NCBI GenBank assembly: GCA_964035775.1 | Contig: OZ038317.1 | Coordinates: forward strand, 20,191,420 to 20,255,419 | Direction of reading: 5' to 3' | DNA: 64,000 nucleotides | Source of the DNA: Osedax frankpressi | Lineage: Eukaryota; Annelida; Polychaeta; Sabellida; Siboglinidae | Shown: piece by piece, positions 38,901 to 56,797 of the stretch | How positions within the stretch are numbered: position 1 is the first letter of the stretch | Layout of the letters: the number at the start of each line of letters is the position of its first letter | The notes under the pieces: generated by a model | Seen by the model: only the letters and a program-made list of their open reading frames with translations | Told to the model about the DNA's origin: nothing | The model's database searches: none | Program-made: the position numbers and the translations under genes

Positions 38901-41693
38901 TCGGAGAAAATGAAAACGACGACGATGATGAAATTGAATTAAATTCCGAGAAAAAAAAAGCTTTTCTCAATGTTATTTTTGTGTTATTTTTGTGTTTATT
39001 GTTTGAATGGATTTCTTTTATTTTCAATCTCATCTAAGTGCGCTTTCATCTTTTATTTTCAATCTCATCTAAGTGCGCTTTCATGTAATTTTTTAATGTC
39101 TCAAGTTAGCTTTTATATATATTAATATAGTTAAATTAATTAATATATATATTAATATATTATATATATTAATACATTAATACGATTATAATCATCATTG
39201 AAATAATTATTTTTAAAAGTAAATATTAATGAAACACAAATAATATTGTTTAATATTAGATATTAATTATTTCCTAACATAAACTGGGTTCGTATATTTA
39301 ACAATATCACAAAATAGCAACAGAAACTGATTATAGTCGATGGAATTCTGCCCTTATTAATTGAACTTAAGAACACAGTATGTATAATATTTTCAATTAT
39401 ATTATGTTTAGTTATTATTTATGCTATAATTAAAATCAATAAAATGTAAGTGTATAATATATTATTAATAATGAAGTTGAGATAATCGATATAGAAATTC
39501 ATATTCAAATCTTCAACTCTAATACTGCAGGTAGCGCAAACTAGTACCATAATGTTGAAAGATGTTATGTTCTATCTGATGCATTTATACGATGAATTCG
39601 GTACCATCATCACAGGTAAAATCACATTATATTCTCATTCTCGCTTAATTCCAAGCTATTTGATCTAATCATTAATTATGTGAATATTATTTATTAATAA
39701 TCAAATGTACTAGAAGATAAATAAAATGATATTCTCGTTATGAAAAAGAAATAAGTCTATTGAATTGATATTAAATAAACAACAAATCTAAAATATCTAA
39801 ATTTAATTTACTAGAATCTGAATAAGTTATGAACTTGTTATAATATTATCTTTGATTGCATAACATATAAGGTGTTGTGTTCCAGGATTTAACACTTTTT
39901 TTTGATAATCATTTCATAGAGGCTTTGAAATTAAAAGATCCCCAGTTGGAAAGTGAATTGAAATACGACATTCGAATCTTCAAAGAAAAAAATAATGTTT
40001 GTACTTTTCGTAATTTACTTATTTGGTCTTTTGCTCTAATCTCTCTTCCGTAATTTGCTCTTTCAACATTCTCTTCGGTAATGTTGTCGTCTAGTTAAGA
40101 TTACGATGTAATGTAGATTAATATGTGGAACACGCCATTACTCTACGAAACACCCTAATATTGTCTTTCTTAATTGCATATTAAATCATAATTAATATGT
40201 GAAACACGCCATTACTCTACGACAACCTAATATTGCCTTTCTTAATTGCATATTAAATCATAATTAATATGTAGAACACGCTCTTATTACTCTACGAAAC
40301 TCTAATGTTTCCTTTATATATTAAATCGTGTGTAAACATCACAAGTGTATAGAATTAACGTTTAATATTCGTGTGATTGAATTCGCTGCAACTTATGTTT
40401 CCAATCTCCGTTTGGCCGACTAACGCTCCATCCGTCAGAATGAGTTCGACGACGAGAACTCCGTCGCAGGGGATTCGCTGGCGGATCTGCAAACCTGCGT
40501 GACTCCGTTCATTCGCAACACTACGTTAGTATGGCAACCGACTTCGAACAGCTACACCGGGCCTCCAAACCGTAGACAGCGATTCGTGATCTTGCTGCTT
40601 CGTTCCGCTTAAAACATCCTCGAGTTGCACTTGGAATGTTGAAACGATTATTTGTATCGTTTTTGATTTGTTTCCCCCAAAATATCCCATGTTTTGATGC
40701 ATACACTAATATGCATTATATAATCATTATATAACCACATTCCTGATGATACTAAATATATTTGCAATAGTATAAATTGATTCGCAAAACATATCAATAT
40801 TGTTATGAAAATATATCTGGCTAATGAAAATAATGATTTTATTTTATATTATTGTCGTGGCAGAAACATTCTTTGACCAGTGTTAATTATTAGTTGATTT
40901 TAGCAGTTGTAAAAAATGTGTTCAAATTCGTCCTTTATAATTGGATCTGAATTTGGCTATTATCTCCTGTAAATATTGTGATTAATATTATTTCTATAAA
41001 TCTTCGTTGTAGCAGTGTATTCACAGGATTGAACAATAAAGAAACGCCGGCCCAGTTAGTACAGTTTTACCATTTCGCATTCACTCCGCCGTATATCCGA
41101 GATTAACGTGCGTTGTTTCATCGCAGGATGCTGCGGAGGAGTATTAGGATGCAATCGGATCTCACGATCAACAACATTTCGGTTCCGATGAGTTGTACAG
41201 GTTAATAGTCTGTGTTATACTTCGATTCAGTTATTTATGCTCTTAAAATCGTTTTGCTGTCTAAATTCTTGCTGTTAGTATATTTAGTGAATATTTACTG
41301 ATAGTTTTAAACCAAATAATATGATTAATTATTATGTAATATTTGAATTAAATGTTTAGAATTAAATCGTAATTAATAAAAAAAGGTTATTATTTATTTT
41401 GTATTTATTATTGAGGTGTATCTTTTATATAATACTTCATTTGATAATAAATTATATAATATTATAGTGTAATTTTAAAATAATATTTTTTGATGTTTAA
41501 AATGTTACCAATCTATTACTTGATAGAATAAAAGTCGCTAAAAACGTAATGCTATCAACACATTCATCTTTATTTATGTTACAAATTTAAATTTCTTTAA
41601 ATAATAGGTCAATCTGTAAGAAAATCGCGAATTGAAAGACTTGAAAATACTGAAGACAACGATGTTATCAACATTAGATTAAATTTCGATTGA
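13263..41693 (+). CDS. NCAPD3: Condensin-2 complex subunit D3 (complete, 36 exons)
   Basis: HEAT-repeat subunit of condensin II, a nuclear SMC2/SMC4 complex for mitotic chromosome compaction. Exons: 13263-13338, 14355-14485, 15132-15288, 16185-16375, 16923-17021, 17302-17358, 17479-17570, 18747-18852, 19292-19378, 19440-19515, 20952-21021, 21433-21575, 22334-22809, 23104-23213, 29752-29925, 30431-30533, 30917-31019, 31164-31280, 31431-31507, 33238-33343, 33685-33828, 34017-34097, 35426-35555, 36911-37101, 37665-37769, 38165-38234, 38376-38460, 38710-38799, 38870-38971, 39324-39377, 39531-39615, 39920-39996, 40439-40524, 41016-41054, 41127-41200, 41608-41693 (TGA). Total 4050 nt, 1349 aa (human about 1498), every junction in phase. 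Family-matching blocks: RYVGLLACEIYVQLLRIPGS, VRARALSLFSQCI, SVRKQALISLTSLLP, MVEDREAKVQEKALQFIEE, LARKCIKVFSREL, FIRKQALLVISSLIKDD, CFQHFIDGIFHYNSY, LESELKYDIR. Exon 13 adds an acidic, Gly- and Ser-rich linker (about residues 471-587) between HEAT repeats. First-exon identity is inferred from phase and position; a few junctions (exons 2, 3, 18) are chosen among alternatives. AATAAA lies at 41736, 43 nt past the stop. Confidence 0.93.
15300..15655. repeat. G-rich minisatellite in NCAPD3 intron 3
   Basis: Irregular 20-25-bp units built on GGGATGGGGCACCGGAAGCG, G-rich on the gene's sense strand, starting 12 bp after the exon 3 donor. Strong G-quadruplex and R-loop potential during transcription. 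Open frames on either strand are artefacts of the repeat. Confidence 0.9.
15840..16045. repeat. GT-rich imperfect microsatellite
   Basis: TG runs interrupted by TATG and TTTG, the purest at about 15908-15941 and 16000-16025. It lies in NCAPD3 intron 3 and has no coding content. Confidence 0.9.
17038..17192. repeat. 26-bp minisatellite in NCAPD3 intron 5
   Basis: About six copies of TATACAATACATTTCATATT plus TTCCTA, beginning 17 bp after the exon 5 donor at 17021. Highly similar copies imply recent expansion. Confidence 0.92.
17890..17934. repeat. (TA)n microsatellite
   Basis: Uninterrupted TA dinucleotide run in NCAPD3 intron 7. Confidence 0.9.
18196..18706. repeat. 17-20-bp minisatellite in NCAPD3 intron 7
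   Basis: About 26 copies of TTCAATAACTTTATATATC with 17-bp shortened (ACTATATATC) and CTGC-for-CTTC variants. It ends about 40 bp before exon 8. Confidence 0.93.
19634..19936. repeat. 11-bp minisatellite in NCAPD3 intron 10
   Basis: About 27 copies of AGAATAACTAC. One block of three units has GGAATAACTAC and several scattered units have TGAATAACTAC, so variants are partly clustered. Confidence 0.95.
22979..23047. repeat. 11-bp tandem repeat in NCAPD3 intron 13
   Basis: Six copies of ATTTTAACTAT, ending about 57 bp before exon 14. Confidence 0.92.
23567..24835. repeat. TACACAACTACC minisatellite, left block (older, heterogeneous)
   Basis: Units of 12 and 15 bp, TACCTACACAAC and CTTCTACACAACTGC among others, mixed over about 1.27 kb in NCAPD3 intron 14. 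It abuts the poly(A) end of the R2-type LINE at 24836. Stop-free frames result from unit lengths divisible by 3. Confidence 0.96.
24836..28388 (-). mobile_element. R2-clade non-LTR retrotransposon (LINE), probably slightly 5'-truncated
   Basis: The element lies antisense in NCAPD3 intron 14 with TACCTACACAAC repeats on both sides. Its 3' end is a 20-bp A run (T at 24836-24855 on +), preceded by AATAAA (complement 24867-24872) and a 3' UTR of about 90 nt. Its 5' end meets the repeat at about 28388, only a few codons before the first zinc-finger Cys, leaving almost no 5' UTR, so a short 5' truncation is likely. Because both flanks are the same repeat, target-site duplications cannot be recognised. 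The frame is open, which suggests a recent insertion. Confidence 0.95.
24949..28311 (-). CDS. R2-type reverse transcriptase / restriction-like endonuclease
   Basis: Open frame of 1120 codons from the first ATG at 28311; the frame stays open upstream. Just upstream of that ATG and across it lies a C2H2 finger (CINCNKQFKGKIGLSIHQRR, then MH). Then follow a Myb-like DNA-binding domain (residues about 24-85, RPRWTDLESRRLAMVE), a long Asn/Thr-rich linker, the RT domain (LCFLDVSKAFDSVS at about 544-557, NSGVKQGDPMSPLLFN at 602-617, active-site FADD at 647-650), a CCHC knuckle (C947, C952, H961, C966) and a restriction-like endonuclease (KPD at 1009-1011, D1026, K1043). The ZF-Myb-RT-CCHC-REL order is that of single-ORF site-specific LINEs of the R2 clade. 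Such enzymes nick a target and prime cDNA on it. All expected catalytic residues are present. The real N-terminus is uncertain because the finger precedes the ATG. Confidence 0.95.
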   Translation of the reverse strand: MHAADYHQRVTDDITSIRANYVRPRWTDLESRRLAMVEISIITKKPDSKRFPINKQIMQQFKGKTLTAIKTHRASSKYKALVRTILTNDDVLKSNTTNTLPTDTNILCDLEVTSSTAHDLHITALPTHNLDNTSFTTYDIDTTLLDPNTYNPNDELNTENDTTEYDTDTRLTYNLNTVESSQQINNDSNMTDLDLNIRENKRIPNKIHTDKSINSTWIHLNRNVNNNNLMQSITINSLPDNNQHNNLNRIKLILLQYIIENNNTNIQLLPQLLHMVQNFIHYDIQKIIDLDHEHLINSSNINIGKKIVETIYKDPAIRKVKVNSVQKKLSNKTIKRRRRRLLYAKTQYMFNKNRANLARAIFDGVDITYIKDEFSIEAQFNYWSNLFKSESIKFNREFNNTTRDNTEPITLKEITDNYNTLNDGAPGSDLIKKDNITKIGLDNLCLRFNIYLLTSTAPSCYKKGLTTLIPKCKKPSDPSQFRPITLSSILCRLFHKIIARRIEASIKLDIRQKAFTRRDGIAENIFLLKNIIYQHKQKLKPLSLCFLDVSKAFDSVSHNALIKLCNRVGIPETLVNYVKHAYDGCSTNLKYKSGVSIRIPVNSGVKQGDPMSPLLFNSVIDYVTSELKDYNAIFINDNTHILKYMAFADDLVIFGKDEACLQNQINIIMSGLKECGLNINHGKCATMNLIIHPTKKMWICSPQPIIKINNAHIKTISIDETYKYLGIPIGPIDNRNNNIVNNITAKLINISKALLKPQQRMHILKYHLIPSILHQMVFTNITLSSLKTIDRRFRSFVRRWMRLPKDTNLAVFHAPASVGGLSLPRLYLSIPVLRLNRIKSIKSNDDPLITSMPNNIIMKWGQPRYYENELFTSNISIRDFHIDKLFNSADGRGLKFGGCTKYVNRWIEYTNRLMSGRDYIDSFKLKHNLLYTKYRAKRMFPDTNTNCLMKGCNYKYDHLNHIMQTCNYNYNSRIHRHNYINKLLIQYLNKHNYITILEPYIRTTNGLRKPDILTYKINSDTAYIIDTQISTDTIDINANYIQKTSYYNTPDITDYAKRVTNRTKVVFSSSCWNWRGVPSTLSANDLLAIGLTKKEIEMLSILTLAGGLDLYRNYCRHGLM
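28389..29640. repeat. TACCTACACAAC minisatellite, right block (homogeneous)
   Basis: Mostly pure 12-bp TACCTACACAAC units over about 1.25 kb. A composite of 15-bp units near 28497-28570 recurs near 28737-28800, giving a higher-order repeat of about 240 bp. GCC and AACTAAC variants recur at regular spacing after 29110. It ends about 110 bp before NCAPD3 exon 15. Confidence 0.96.
34118..35420. repeat. CACCT-rich higher-order satellite filling NCAPD3 intron 22
   Basis: Nearly the whole intron (34098-35425) is built from short CTCACCTCAC-type words. They are arranged in longer units, including an exact period of 120 bp between about 34382 and 34620 (lines at 34441 and 34561 match). The sense strand is C/T/A with almost no G. 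Open frames are artefacts. Confidence 0.95.
35560..36905. repeat. Polypyrimidine satellite (CCCTT/CCGTT) filling NCAPD3 intron 23
   Basis: The intron 35556-36910 is almost entirely a 5/10-bp repeat. A core of uninterrupted CCCTT lies at about 35982-36415, flanked on both sides by CCGTTCCCTT units with scattered variants. The sense strand is about 1.35 kb of nearly pure pyrimidine, which can form H-DNA and also serves as an enormous polypyrimidine tract directly ahead of the acceptor at 36910. Glu/Gly/Arg-rich and Pro/Ser/Leu-rich open frames here are artefacts. Confidence 0.97.
37145..37632. repeat. G/A-rich minisatellite filling NCAPD3 intron 24
   Basis: From just after the donor (37101) the intron is G/A/T-rich and becomes a tandem array of about 18-20 bp, GTGTAGTGGGAAGAGTTAA, with AACA insertions. 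It ends about 30 bp before exon 25. Purine-rich on the sense strand, the opposite bias of the preceding intron. Confidence 0.93.
40116..40300. repeat. Approximately 77-bp tandem triplication
   Basis: Three imperfect copies of a unit containing TTAATATGTGGAACACGCCA, TTACTCTACGA and TTGCATATTAAATCATAA, in NCAPD3 intron 32. The third copy is partial. Confidence 0.8.
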
Positions 41694-43190
41694 AGACTCA
41701 AATGACCAAAATATTATATAACTAATATTATTTTTAATAAATTATTAATTTATACACATTTGATTATATGAAATTGTATGCAATAGTATATCAAACATTA
41801 CACGTATAGATTATGCTATATATAGTTTATTAGGTATACTATTATATCTATTAAGAGCTGCTAATTTTAATATTTATAAATTGTACATTTCTGGTTTATA
41901 ATTATAATTTTATATATATTATAAATATTTTATAATATATTATTCTTCACTAATATTTAAATATTATATTTAATAAACAATTTAGTATTAATGCGATTAT
42001 GAATGATATATATAAATTTATATTAGTTCAAAATGTATCCAAGTTAATGTATAAAATATGAATTTAAAAAAGAGATTGTTTAAAGTAATAATAATTCAAT
42101 TCAATAAAACTACCTCAATGATGTTATCAAACAAAGTAATTTTTAACAGCTCTATATATATTATATTATAGGTCTATTCAATTATAATATAGTATATATA
42201 TATAATATATTCTATACTAATTTTGAATTATATTATTTAATAATACTATGTTCCAGAAAACACATTTAAAATATTTTAATTAATCTCTTAGAATAGTTTC
42301 TTGTAATAATTATTACTATATAATATTAATTATTATTATAATATTAATTATTACAAAAACAAATTCTATGAAAGATCAATTCAATAATTTGATGTGTTAT
42401 ATAAGCATCAACCGGCATAATAAAGCATCCGGAGCAACAAAATTATAAATTCCAGTCGATACTAGATGTAATTCATATTATGATTTCATTAACTCATATG
42501 TGAAAAAACTGTAGTACATTATTACAATTTGGGATACATATAAAGGAGCAATAGAACATGAAATTATAAATAAAGTTATGGCTATTAATTTGAAGAATAA
42601 TGCTTAAGATCTGTGTAAAATGAAGGAGCAATTTAGATAAGTTGCAAAGTGGAAAAAGTACAAGTGATACAACGAATATTTGCAAAATCAATTAATAATA
42701 TTCCCCTGGCAAAAATAAATTTGTTCAAATATTTATTTATTATTAGAAAAATCAGATGTCTCATAATAATATATTATTAGCCAATAGAGATAATAGTTAT
42801 TATATAATAACGATGTATTGCTTATAATTAAATTAAATAAACGGTACTTTACTAACAGTCATGGAGACTAACATTGAATTATATTGCCTTACGAAAGCGG
42901 AAGTGTCATTAAAATTCAATTATTAAGAATTAAATTATTTGTTTACAAATTAAATATTCACCCTCAACATATTAATCAGATATATATATATATATGTGTG
43001 TGTTTTGGGTATGTGTATGTGTGTGTGGGGGAGCGCCTGTGTAGCATTACCAATTAACACTCTCAGCCTTATTTAGTATCTTAAAATAAAGAACATTATT
43101 GATATATAACTCTAGTTAATATATATGAGATCTACTAATTTGTGTTTCTGGATTTTTCCTATGGTATGTTAATTATTGCAAGTAACACAC

Positions 43191-43242
<52 letters not shown>

Positions 43243-43709
43243 GGTTAGCATACTATATTATCTAATGGATATATTGAGATATTCTTTATTAGTAATTTTC
43301 TTATTTTATTTATTAATCGTATTAAAAAAGTCAGATTATATAAAATAGTATAAAATAGTAAGCCTTTATTGTAAATAAGTATAACATTTATTTATTAAAT
43401 TAAATAATACAGAACATTTAATTTGTTATTAAACGTAATTTACAATTTAATATAATATTATCTTACGTTTAATAATGATAAATTGAAATACGCATGCCAA
43501 TATGAAATAATAAAAATAATTGGTTAGTACAATCAGGTAATCATATCATAATTACCAATATTTGTTAATATTAATATGATATAATAATATATCATTCAGA
43601 AGAATGAACGAATTCAGAACAATATAAGTAGTTGAGGGATTATAGATTTCAAGAGCAATAATCTGTTATAGTTATCTATACTCTCTCATTAGTAACTGCA
43701 ACTTCGTAG
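41694..43709. other. Convergent intergenic region NCAPD3 / PRADC1
   Basis: About 2 kb of AT-rich DNA between two gene 3' ends. The NCAPD3 poly(A) signal AATAAA is at 41736. A (TA)n tract occurs at about 43187-43241 and a short TA/TG run at 42977-43025. No coding sequence seen. Confidence 0.5.
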
Positions 43710-45264
43710 TTAGTAACTCCAGTTAACCCAGGGTGGTAGATTCAAATCTGCCACGGTTGAGATATTCACCGGAAGATCTATAACCATCCCATAGTTCTTC
43801 AATCGTAGCATCGTTTTCAGAAGAATTTCGCTGTAGAATTGCGTTAATGAATTATCATAGCAACGGTTGGTTACCATAGTAACTATGTTTGGTTAGGCAC
43901 GGTAGATTATGTTTATAGTACTAATCAATATAGTATATAAAACAATTAACGATTTGATATATAACCAATTCTGTTATAAAATCAATTATATATAGAATAT
44001 GAATATTCTCACAAAAAATGATCTATATAAACAAAAAATAATTATTTTTAATATGATGGTATTATTCTGGATATATGTTACATGCGAAATATTGTTATGA
44101 ATATACCTCGTATATTACAGTGCAATTTATAATATACAGTATCTTGCGATTCCACTCAACATTGTAATTATATTTTAGAGTTGTTACCGTATTTGGAATA
44201 GATACATCCGGTATTCGTTGAATATATTCAACAAACGAACCCATCACGACCGTGCAGGAAATACGAATGCAGATTAACGTCCATATCGTCCTGTTCCTTG
44301 ACCATGTCGATAATGACGTCGTCATCGTCTACGATGTTATCCGTAACAATGGCAGCCCTCGCTCCGGCCAGTTTTGCCATGCGCACTTTCGTGATAAACG
44401 GACACGACCTAACACAAAAGGTAACCGAAATATTGTATTATTAAATTAAAGATTATATAATTTAGAGCATATATTTCCTGAGAAAACCTCTATATATGGC
44501 ATTGGAGTATTGTATATATATTTATGTTAAATCTTAATTTTGTTACGTATACATGTTATGACTTGTGTTAATATATATGTTATGACTTGTGTTAATGTAT
44601 GGTAACTATAGCTAGTGTAAAGACACTATTTTTTAGAAGTTAATTTATGATCCCAAGCGTTAATTCTAATAGTTTAATTACGTTGCGATGGCGCTGTAGT
44701 AAGCTTAGTACGGGATATAGAAGGTAAGCAAGCGTTACGATAAAGGTGTAACGGTGAGGCGTCGCGCTCTATCGCCTTCTCACGCCCTACCGGAATTCAG
44801 GTGCAACTAAACCGACCCTCTAATGACGAGTACGACTGCTCCTCTAACATCGTTACGAAGCGGACTGCAGGCTATCAAAGGATCTCCGGGCACCAACAGA
44901 AGTCTTCTCGGCGTCATCGGCGTAACGGGACCAAAGTTAAGCGCCGGTTGGACGCTGAAATCGAAAGCCACGACCCCCGGTCTCACTACTGCCATGTAGG
45001 TCTGAGTGGGCGTGGTTAAGAGGGCGACGTTAAGGATCGCAATGGATGCACGTAAATCTACTTTAACGGGATGTGATTAGTTGGTTGAGCTGTCGATGAA
45101 ACTACACGGCGAGCTCCTTTCACATTACTCCGACATTACGTAATACTTTTGATGGCACTAACCCCTCGAGGTTTAGGATATGTCCTTTCGATTTTAAGTT
45201 TAGCCTCGTTATCTGCAGCGAAGTAAGCTATCCATATTAAAATGCAACATATAATACGTTCCAT
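43710..45264 (-). CDS. PRADC1: Protease-associated domain-containing protein 1 (complete, 4 exons)
   Basis: Exons in transcript order: 45264-45163, 45001-44817, 44408-44241, 43830-43710; total 576 nt, 191 aa (human 188). Phases 0, 2 and 2 fit exactly. Exon 1 encodes a signal peptide (MERIICCILIWIAYFAADNE). Exons 2-3 give the PA domain, with FSVQPALNFG, RRLLLVPGDPLIACSPL, VIRGSCPFITKVRMAKLAGA and AAIVTDN, then YFLHGRDG. The last exon reads VIDLPVNISTVADLNLPPWV before the stop, matching the human SIPVNVT...LLQPPW ending with the same spacing from GRDG. The family is small, secreted, often N-glycosylated (an NIS sequon is present here), and lacks a protease catalytic domain. The GTTCGT donor of exon 3 is unusual; without it the reading would stop after GRDG. 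Confidence 0.94.
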
Positions 45265-45591
45265 TGCAGCTTATGCGCTTTATAGGATTTGTCCCAACAT
45301 GAGGAATTTTGGTTTTCTGTTTTTTTTATTTTAAGTTTTATAAAAAAAGTTTTAATTTATTTTATTTTTTCTTTTGTTATTTTAAAGTCCTCGCAATAAT
45401 TTATTAATTTAATATTTATTCGCTAATTTTCACCGGAATAAACGCTATGTTTCATACCATAATTGATAAGTAGCAATGATCATATGACAAATCCGCCCGA
45501 GGATTATCAACACCGGTACCCGATAAAGTGAACATAGAAATAAAATAGTGAGGCGAGAAAAAAGGAATCGAAACCCATTATAAGTTAACGT

Positions 45592-45645
<54 letters not shown>

Positions 45646-45976
45646 TAGAAGAGAATTCATTATAAGTAGTAAGAAATAATAATAACTAAACCTAGGAATA
45701 CAAAGTATAGAAGAGATATAAAGGTCATCCAGCAAGTGTAACGTAGAAAATCATTTGAAACGATACTGAATCCACAAGAGAATATACTGAAACCAAACCT
45801 GGCGAGTCGAATCATAATAGAGGAGAATTAAATAAAATTAGAAAGGTATCAAATGCTGAACAGCAAACGCTGAACGAAAAACAATTAATACCAGAAGAAA
45901 ATCGAATAACTGCAAATGATAACATATCAAAATAGAAATAAATAATATTAGAAGATACAAAACAACTCGTGATAAG
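45265..45976. other. Short head-to-head intergenic region
   Basis: About 0.7 kb between the start codons of PRADC1 (-) and the membrane-protein gene (+), so promoters for both probably lie here unless the + gene has further 5' exons. A (TA)n tract lies at about 45596-45645. No TATA box, CpG cluster or other element could be assigned with confidence. Confidence 0.5.
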
Positions 45977-53550
<7,574 letters not shown>

Positions 53551-53594
53551 ATATATTAGTAAATATATTTATTTGTGTTATATCTATCTATCTA

Positions 53595-53656
<62 letters not shown>

Positions 53657-55002
53657 TGTATAATTATAAGTATGTATGTAGAAATATGGGTAAGTACAAA
53701 ATTAGATATATCTGAGTAACATTTTATATTTTCAATCCCCTGAACACATATATTAAATATAGAATTTTTAACTATTAATTCTATAGATTTATTATGTAAA
53801 CTAATTCTAAATCAATAAAAAATTATAAACTAAGATTCATACATAGCAAATTTTTTTTAAAGATATTTGTCTATTTTGTAATAACCTGATGTCCAATTAC
53901 CTTACTGATGTAGATACAACATGTATGATTATGCAATATATATTTACACTAACTTATTTAATCCATTATTAAAATCGAGTAAATATACATTTCGCTAATA
54001 TCATCATATTATTAATATTTGATAATTCTGATATATAATTTGTTGATTATATAAATATAATTTTTAAATTAGAAAATGCAAATAAAATCACGCTGTATTG
54101 TTAAAATCTATTTTAATAAAATAATTAATATTCAAATATAAAATTTAACAAGATGTATAATATAATCTATAATATTATATAACATATAATAAAATAAGCG
54201 AATAAATTAAGTTATATTATATAGTATAGTTATAATATTAAAAATTGTAAACGATGAGAATTGGTCAATATATCGAGTACACACGAATTATATGTATAAC
54301 TCGTTCAAAGCAAACCACAGAAAAGATGTAAATGTTTATATAATCACATTTACTAATAAGAATATATGTTAATTGTTATTACTGATTTCGATAAAAGATA
54401 TGGTATTAACTTCCAGATATTGATCATAATTATGTCATCATTTGATGAATACATCATAATAATTAAATTTAATTGTTTTAAACAATAATATTAATAACGT
54501 ATATTTGCTTATTTTCTTATGAAAATAAAACGTATACTATTATATCGATAACATTATATTTACACTGTGCAACGTATTCATCGATGTTATATAAAATACG
54601 ATAACATAATAAAAGTAATATGTTAATACGTTAATATCGTATTGTGATTTTCATAGGTAAATATATATATTTGAAAAAAGACATCGCATATTTATAAAAA
54701 TCAAGATCAGATAATTCCTGTAATTCTTAAAAACAAAAATATGCATATCGTCTTCTTGTAACTGTTTTTTCTTGAAATCTTTTGGCTTCTTTTCATCTTT
54801 TGTATTACACACGTTGAACTTTTTCAATTCGGTAGAGTAATATTTGAATAGTTACCAATACTTTCCACTTATTTAACGAGATGAAGTACGAACGAAGGTA
54901 AGAGTACAATTTGAGTTATCTCGTGATTTCTCATGATATCTCGTGATTTCCCATGATATCTCGTGATTTCCCTTGATATCTCTTGCTTTATTGTATACGC
55001 TA
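53551..55002. other. Convergent intergenic region, membrane gene / neprilysin
   Basis: AT-rich, no coding sequence seen. At 54905-54985 there are about four copies of a 20-bp repeat around ATCTCGTGATTTCCCATGAT. TTTATT at 54987-54992 is AATAAA on the - strand, 11 nt past the neprilysin stop. Confidence 0.5.
53590..53656. repeat. (ATCT)/(TA)n microsatellite
   Basis: A short TATC run followed by a pure TA run, 40 bp past the stop of the long isoform. Confidence 0.9.
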
Positions 55003-56755
55003 CTACCAAACCGTACATTTCTTGACGGGATTCATCGGGCTTCCTATAGGACACGAATACACCTCTGAAAAATCGTAGGAATTCGATAAAGTTCCAATCA
55101 CCCTGCGAATGGAAATCTGAAATTAATACCTCGGCACATCTCGGTACTCTCTTGGGTTATATTTTCTATGTATCGAGGAATCGAGGCATTGTAAGTCATG
55201 AGATCAACATATTAATATAATTATATAGATGTAGGGTGCACACAATATACATATAATAGTTTATTAACTATAGTTTATTAACTTGATTGTTTTACAATAC
55301 TTAGTATGTGACGATTTAATGTGAAGATTTCAATACGATATTGTGTTACGATTTCAATAATATATTATAATACAATATTGTTTAACGATTTCAATACTAT
55401 ATTATAATACGATATTGTTTTACGATTTATATTACTATTTTGTTTTAAAATATTATATTATGATATTGTGTTACAATATTATATTACAATATTAGATTAT
55501 AATATCATATCCCGATATTGTATTACGGTATTGTATTACGGTATTGTATTACGGTATTGTATTACGGTATTGTATTACGGTATTGTATTACGGTATTGTA
55601 TTACGGTATTGTATTACGGTATTGTATTACGGTATTGTATTACGGTATTGTATTACGGTATTGTATTACGGTATTGTATTACGGTATTGTATTACGGTAT
55701 TGTATTACGGTATTGTATTACGGTATTGTATTACGGTATTGTATTACGGTATTGTATTACGGTATTGTATTACGGTATTGTATTACGGTATTGTATTACG
55801 GTATTGTATTACGGTATTGTATTACGGTATTGTATTACGGTATTGTATTACGGTATTGTATTACGGTATTGTATTACGGTATTGTATTACGGTATTGTAA
55901 TACAATCCGTATTACGATACCGTAATACGATACCGTAATACGATACCGTAATACGATATGTATAACGATATTATATTCGGATATCCAATTTACATTATTA
56001 TCAATATCAATATAATCTGATACCTACATTTAAATATGTAATTCAATATCGTATTATGTGTATATGCATTAGTGTAAACCATAGACTACATAAACTACAA
56101 CTATGTTGGGCTAGTAGTCATTACTTACCTGAACCTTCCCGGACTATGTCGTCCATTCTTTAAACTTTGTATATAATTTTCTGGTCTGGCTGTACCACAC
56201 CACACCTATGGATGAAAGTAATGAACATTCGTTGACACGGATTTGAACATTAAATAGATACTTTTACATAATTTTTAAAATTTATTTATTATATTTAAAA
56301 TAATATTTTAACTAATATATATTGAAATATATTATATAAATATTTAAAAAGTATGTACTAATAATATTACATTTCTCATTCATTTGATTATTATCTAATT
56401 CATTTGATGATCCTTAATTCAATATTCCTTAAAACATCTTATAAAATCATTTATTTTTTAAGAATAATATATATGTATCATAATACATGTATACATGTAA
56501 TAAATACATGTATCAATCTGCATATTGACAATTTAAAACAATTTAAAATATATATTGAAAAAAATGTATCGATTAATATTTAAACGGTTCGGGATTGTTT
56601 GGTTTGAATATTATGTTGTACACGTGAGGTTCTACGAATATAAGATGCCCCATTTAAAAAATATATAGTTTGTATATAAAATGTATGCCATAAGATACTA
56701 TTATACGTAAATAATCTCATATACGTGAATGTTATGTTTTCATTTATATGTATAG

Positions 56756-56797
<42 letters not shown>

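Noticed and set aside
44095-44325. Apparent frameshift in PRADC1 after GRDG (continuation SFVEYIQRIPDVSIP in another frame)
   Set aside because: A phase-2 donor right after GRDG joins an exon at 43830-43710 that gives the expected C-terminus with the right spacing, so the other frame is intron.
55468-55938. Three overlapping Tyr/Ile/Leu/Arg-rich frames
   Set aside because: A 13-bp satellite read through successive frames.
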